Both the position numbers and the translations under genes were made by a program. From contig JACUUO010000016.1 in assembly GCA_014859275.1 (NCBI GenBank), positions 1-33,846 of the forward strand: 33,846 bases of DNA, in the 5' to 3' direction. The DNA is from Actinomycetota bacterium (lineage in GTDB: Bacteria; Actinomycetota; Aquicultoria; Aquicultorales; Aquicultoraceae). Below, piece by piece: positions 31,236-33,846 of the stretch; position 1 is the first letter of the stretch; each line of letters opens with the position of its first letter. The notes under the pieces were generated by a model that was given only the letters and a program-made list of their open reading frames with translations, did no database searches and was not told the DNA's origin.

Positions 31236-31762
31236 TGGTTTCCATTGAACCATTTCCCTCTACTCCCTGTCAAGGCAGTTAAAAATTTCGTGTGAAACCG
31301 ATAAAAGTTTAAAGTTTAAAATTGCTTAAATATAAAGCAAACAACGTGCAGCTACGTTGAGAAAAGGAAACCTTGGGGCGGCCTTAACGCACCAATCCTA
31401 AAGGATAGGCTATAATTAAAGAGCGGCTTCTTGGGTTTGTGGTCCGCAGCACAAAGAATATTGCCATCACGCACAGGGCCCTTTAGAGAGCTAGACCCCG
31501 CCTAACTACGGCAGACGATGGTCTAGCTCTCTCCTTTAGCAGAAGTTTATTATAAAGAGCTACATAGGACAGCTTTTTGTCTGCCAGGAATACCTGCGCA
31601 TTGTATTTCTATAACAGCAGGATTGATAACAGTGGGATTGATTCTGCTTTTCGCCCACGCATACATCTGAAGACAGACGGGAATTATAATTTAAGCCCTG
31701 GACCCTATAATGCATTAGAGGACTTTTTGCATTCAGCCAAACAGAACCGGAGAGATTTATCT
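31236..31762. other. Long intergenic region with a 12-bp inverted repeat
   Basis: About 530 bases precede the metallophosphoesterase. GAGAGCTAGACC (31486-31497) and GGTCTAGCTCTC (31520-31531) form a perfect 12-bp stem with a 22-base loop; no T-run follows. A TATAAT at 31411-31416 could be a -10 box for a long leader containing this hairpin. The open frame from 31577 has no support as a protein start. I do not match the hairpin to a known riboswitch class. Confidence 0.5.
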
Positions 31763-32605
31763 ATGAGAAACTGGAAGTTATTAATAGCACTCGTCATAAC
31801 CTTGCTCTTCTTTATCTTGTTTCTCAACTTTGAGAACAATAGCTTGACCGTTACCAACCTTGACGTAAAGCTTGATGACCTGCCCCCTAAATTTGATGGA
31901 TACAAGATACTGCATATATCAGACCTTCATGGTAAATCGTTCGGCCCACGCCAGAGGGATTTGGTTGCAGCAATTAGTAAGACCAACCCAGACCTGATTG
32001 CGGTCACTGGAGATTTAATCGATCATAGGCGAAATAATGACGAAGCGGGTATTCTACTTCTGCGTCAAATAACGGGTATCGCACCGGTCTATTTTGTAAC
32101 TGGTAACCATGAACAGCAATCTGGTAGGCTCAATTCGCTTGAAAACAGGCTAACAAAGTATGGAGTGAAAGTTTTAAGAAACAGCCATGCCAGTATCAAC
32201 CGTGGAAATGAAAGGCTGTCTATCGTTGGGATGGACGATGTCGCAAAAAACGCAAAGCCATACGATTCAGATGCAATAGTGGTAAATGAGCTTAATCAAG
32301 CAATGGCCGACCTCCCTAAAAGCGATGTTACAATTTTGCTTGCGCACAGGCCAGAGAAATTCTCCATCTACAGCCTATACGGCGTAGACTTAATCCTCGC
32401 CGGCCACGCTCATGGGGGACAAATAGGACTTCCTTTAATAGGCGGCTTGTATGCCCCAGATCAGGGCTTCTTCCCAAAGTACATCTCGGGGCCATATAAG
32501 AAGCACAACTCAACAATGGTTGTTAGCCGGGGTTTAGGCAACAGCATAGCGCCACAGCGCATATTCAACCGCCCCGAGATTGTGCTGATTACCTTACGAA
32601 GATAG
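31763..32605 (+). CDS. Membrane-anchored calcineurin-like metallophosphoesterase (YkuE/YaeI type)
   Basis: The start is set at ATG 31763 (GGAGAG upstream), giving 280 residues. The open frame reaches back to 31577 but that part is not protein-like. One N-terminal membrane helix (LLIALVITLLFFILFLNF) is followed by the metallophosphatase motifs in order: ISDLHG, VTGDLIDHR, GNHE, LLAHRPE, and GHAHGGQIGLP. These supply the binuclear metal ligands. The GHAHGGQ ending and single anchor place it with the YkuE/YaeI group, some members of which act on lipid or UDP-linked phosphoesters at the membrane. It looks complete. Confidence 0.9.
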   Translation: MRNWKLLIALVITLLFFILFLNFENNSLTVTNLDVKLDDLPPKFDGYKILHISDLHGKSFGPRQRDLVAAISKTNPDLIAVTGDLIDHRRNNDEAGILLLRQITGIAPVYFVTGNHEQQSGRLNSLENRLTKYGVKVLRNSHASINRGNERLSIVGMDDVAKNAKPYDSDAIVVNELNQAMADLPKSDVTILLAHRPEKFSIYSLYGVDLILAGHAHGGQIGLPLIGGLYAPDQGFFPKYISGPYKKHNSTMVVSRGLGNSIAPQRIFNRPEIVLITLRR

Positions 32606-32693
32606 TGTTGCTAGGCTAAGCAGGAGCTGTTATCAAATGTTATAGATTAATCATCTTAAATGCAGCCAAAGAAGAAAATGGCTATAAGGGCTT

Positions 32694-33254
32694 CTATTCA
32701 AACAACTTATTGAGGTCGATTGATAACCCTGGGAATGTCTTAGAGGTTAATTGATCCTTTTCAGAAAGGCTTTGAGCCGGTTCAAAACTACCAGTGTCTT
32801 TCTCCAAAAGATAAATTTCAACCGTCTTTTCCTCAGGGTCAACAAGCCAGTACTCTTTTACGCCGAACCTAGCATATAATTTTTTCTTTTTGACAAGATC
32901 ATAATAGCCGGAGGAGGGTGAGACTATCTCAACGACCAAATCTGGGGCACCCTTAACATTGTCTTCTGTAATAACATCCTGTCGCTCTTTTGAGACGAAC
33001 AAAATGTCTGGTTGTACGACATTTTCTTCATCAAAATAAACATCGTAAGGAGCGTAAAATATTACACCTGCGTTATTTTCTTTGACATAGCTCATTAATA
33101 AAAATCCTAATTCTGCAGAGATTCTCTGATGCTTTGTTTTAGGCGATGGCACCACGATGAGTTCCCCTCCAATTAACTCATATCGCTTGTCTTCCGGGAT
33201 GCGCAGGTAATCTTCATACGTGTACTTGGTCTTCTTTTCTGCTGGATAGGCCAC
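32694..33254 (-). CDS. Uma2-family (DUF820) putative endonuclease
   Basis: This 186-residue protein starts at GTG 33254 with AAAGGG 9 bases upstream. A TTG two codons further up is too close to that site. The Uma2 core is present: KYTYEDYLRIPEDKRYELIGGELI, a central P-Y-D-V-Y-F-D segment, VQPDILFVS, then APDLVVEIVSPSS and KKLYARFGVKEYWLVDPEEKTVEIY. E-L-I-GGE, the PD of QPDI and E-I-V-S-P-S-S give the PD-(D/E)XK-type active site. These proteins are widespread, often in multi-copy families, and their biological role is unclear. Confidence 0.9.
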   Translation of the reverse strand: MAYPAEKKTKYTYEDYLRIPEDKRYELIGGELIVVPSPKTKHQRISAELGFLLMSYVKENNAGVIFYAPYDVYFDEENVVQPDILFVSKERQDVITEDNVKGAPDLVVEIVSPSSGYYDLVKKKKLYARFGVKEYWLVDPEEKTVEIYLLEKDTGSFEPAQSLSEKDQLTSKTFPGLSIDLNKLFE

Positions 33255-33585
33255 TAACAATCGCCCTTTCCTTATCCTTTCTTAAAGCTCATTTTATCTC
33301 AGGGTACTGTGTTTATCAAATATTCCATAGGCAGGCAATTGCAAAAATTCTAATATTTGTAGAAATTTTATAACTCAAGCTCTAAATAAGATTAGAGGTT
33401 GTGTGGTAGCTGATTGCTTATAGTTCTTACACCAGATGTTCGATTTTCCCTACTCGCAGCTGATTCACCCCACGTTTCGTGTTAGCAATATTGTAACCGG
33501 CGATCCTCAAGCTCATCTTCAACAGTGCAATTTTAAAACCCCCAGCTAGATGGGCATTTTTAGCCCATAAAAATGAAGCGTGGCG
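33255..33585. other. AT-rich intergenic region
   Basis: No gene is seen. A small hairpin, TGGGC (33551-33555) and GCCCA (33563-33567), lies just beyond the transposase remnant and might be part of its element end, but no terminal repeat can be confirmed. Confidence 0.4.
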
Positions 33586-33846
33586 TTAGGTTTTAGCTTC
33601 CACAACCGATGGGGGTACAGCAACGCCCACTGCCTTGAAGACCTTGCTCGCAACACCCTGAAGGGGACTTCTTAAGTGAAAGATTTTTGTATCCTGGACG
33701 ATCTCAACCGCATAGAGGGCGTCCAAGTCCTAGCGGACCTCATCCCACCCACAGGCGCCCCCAAGCTGTGCACGAAGCTCCTTTAAAAGGTAAAGCGTAA
33801 GAAATGAGATAAAGACATGACCCTGAATTGTAGCATCACCCTGGTG
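33586..33846 (-). mobile_element. C-terminal remnant of a transposase (IS1634/IS4-like), internal stop
   Basis: Reading the minus strand from the window edge gives HQGDATIQGHVFISFLTLYL, then LKELRAQLGG and WDEVR, an in-frame TAG (plus 33730-33732), DLDALYAVEI, and LRSPLQGVASKVFKAVGVAVPP before a TAA at 33586-33588. The I-x-GHVFISFL-x-LYL...EL block followed by a GVA-K-VF-A-GV ending is the C-terminus of DDE transposases of the IS1634 type. The amber codon inside it shows that the copy is inactive. The rest of the element lies beyond the window. Confidence 0.75.

Noticed and set aside
31577-31762. 62-residue N-terminal extension of the metallophosphoesterase
   Set aside because: The residues are not protein-like and would put the membrane anchor in the interior. 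ATG 31763 has a ribosome binding site.
33730-33732. Recoded amber codon in the transposase
   Set aside because: No other gene in the window uses in-frame TAG as sense and several genes end in TAG, so decay is the simpler reading.
1-33846. CRISPR arrays, tRNA or rRNA genes, prophage or defence islands
   Set aside because: No regularly spaced repeats, tRNA-like cloverleaf or rRNA segments were seen. The only mobile-element trace is the transposase remnant at the right edge.

Overview
The window looks like a chromosomal piece of a moderate-GC, probably Gram-positive-type bacterium. A deep-branching Actinomycetota or a Bacillota relative fits best: it has a c-di-AMP riboswitch, PadR-controlled ABC exporters, NfeD/slipin, and strong AAGGAG ribosome binding sites. 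The lineage cannot be fixed from sequence reading alone. Most genes are housekeeping or stress functions, mixed with a clear layer of gene decay.

Layout. 1-5.4 kb: the tail of an ABC-2 permease, a cysteine-less DJ-1/PfpI protein, a SanA/YdcF protein, a 7-TM protein, mutM, and then a c-di-AMP (ydaO/yuaA) riboswitch leading into an aminomutase gene. The enzyme's substrate-pocket residues point to glutamate 2,3-aminomutase (beta-glutamate, an osmolyte) rather than lysine 2,3-aminomutase. 5.5-11.6 kb: a PadR regulator, a SpoIIE/RsbU-type phosphatase, and a PadR-ATPase-permease operon. In that operon the permease is frameshifted and the ATPase has lost its Walker A lysine, so the exporter appears dead. 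11.8-16 kb: a PEBP protein, a cupredoxin without an obvious signal peptide, a nucleotidyltransferase-like protein and a CPH-type (CopB) copper ATPase. 16-18 kb: a MacB permease remnant, two tandem membrane sensor-like proteins without kinase domains (one frameshifted in an A7 run), and a PPC/DUF296 protein.

18.2-28.5 kb: an NfeD protease and slipin pair and an intact MacB-type permease/ATPase pair. The ATPase gene runs tail-to-tail into a truncated PEP-utilizing enzyme that lacks its catalytic histidine. Next come hyuB and hyuA (hydantoinase/oxoprolinase family) and a second DJ-1/PfpI paralogue, also without the nucleophilic cysteine, followed by a small coiled-coil protein. 28.6-33.8 kb: a cluster of REP-like palindromes, a HEAT-repeat protein, a DUF302 protein, an FtsX permease remnant, a frameshifted TetR regulator with a good operator, a membrane-anchored metallophosphoesterase, a Uma2-family protein and a broken transposase end.

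The strongest biological idea is osmotic control of beta-amino-acid osmolyte synthesis by c-di-AMP at 3.9-5.4 kb. The second theme is repeated loss of function: three single-base frameshifts, a Walker A mutation, gene-end fusions and remnants. Several of the indels lie in or next to short homopolymers, so sequencing error must be excluded for those. The Walker A substitution and the tail-to-tail junction are not of that kind.
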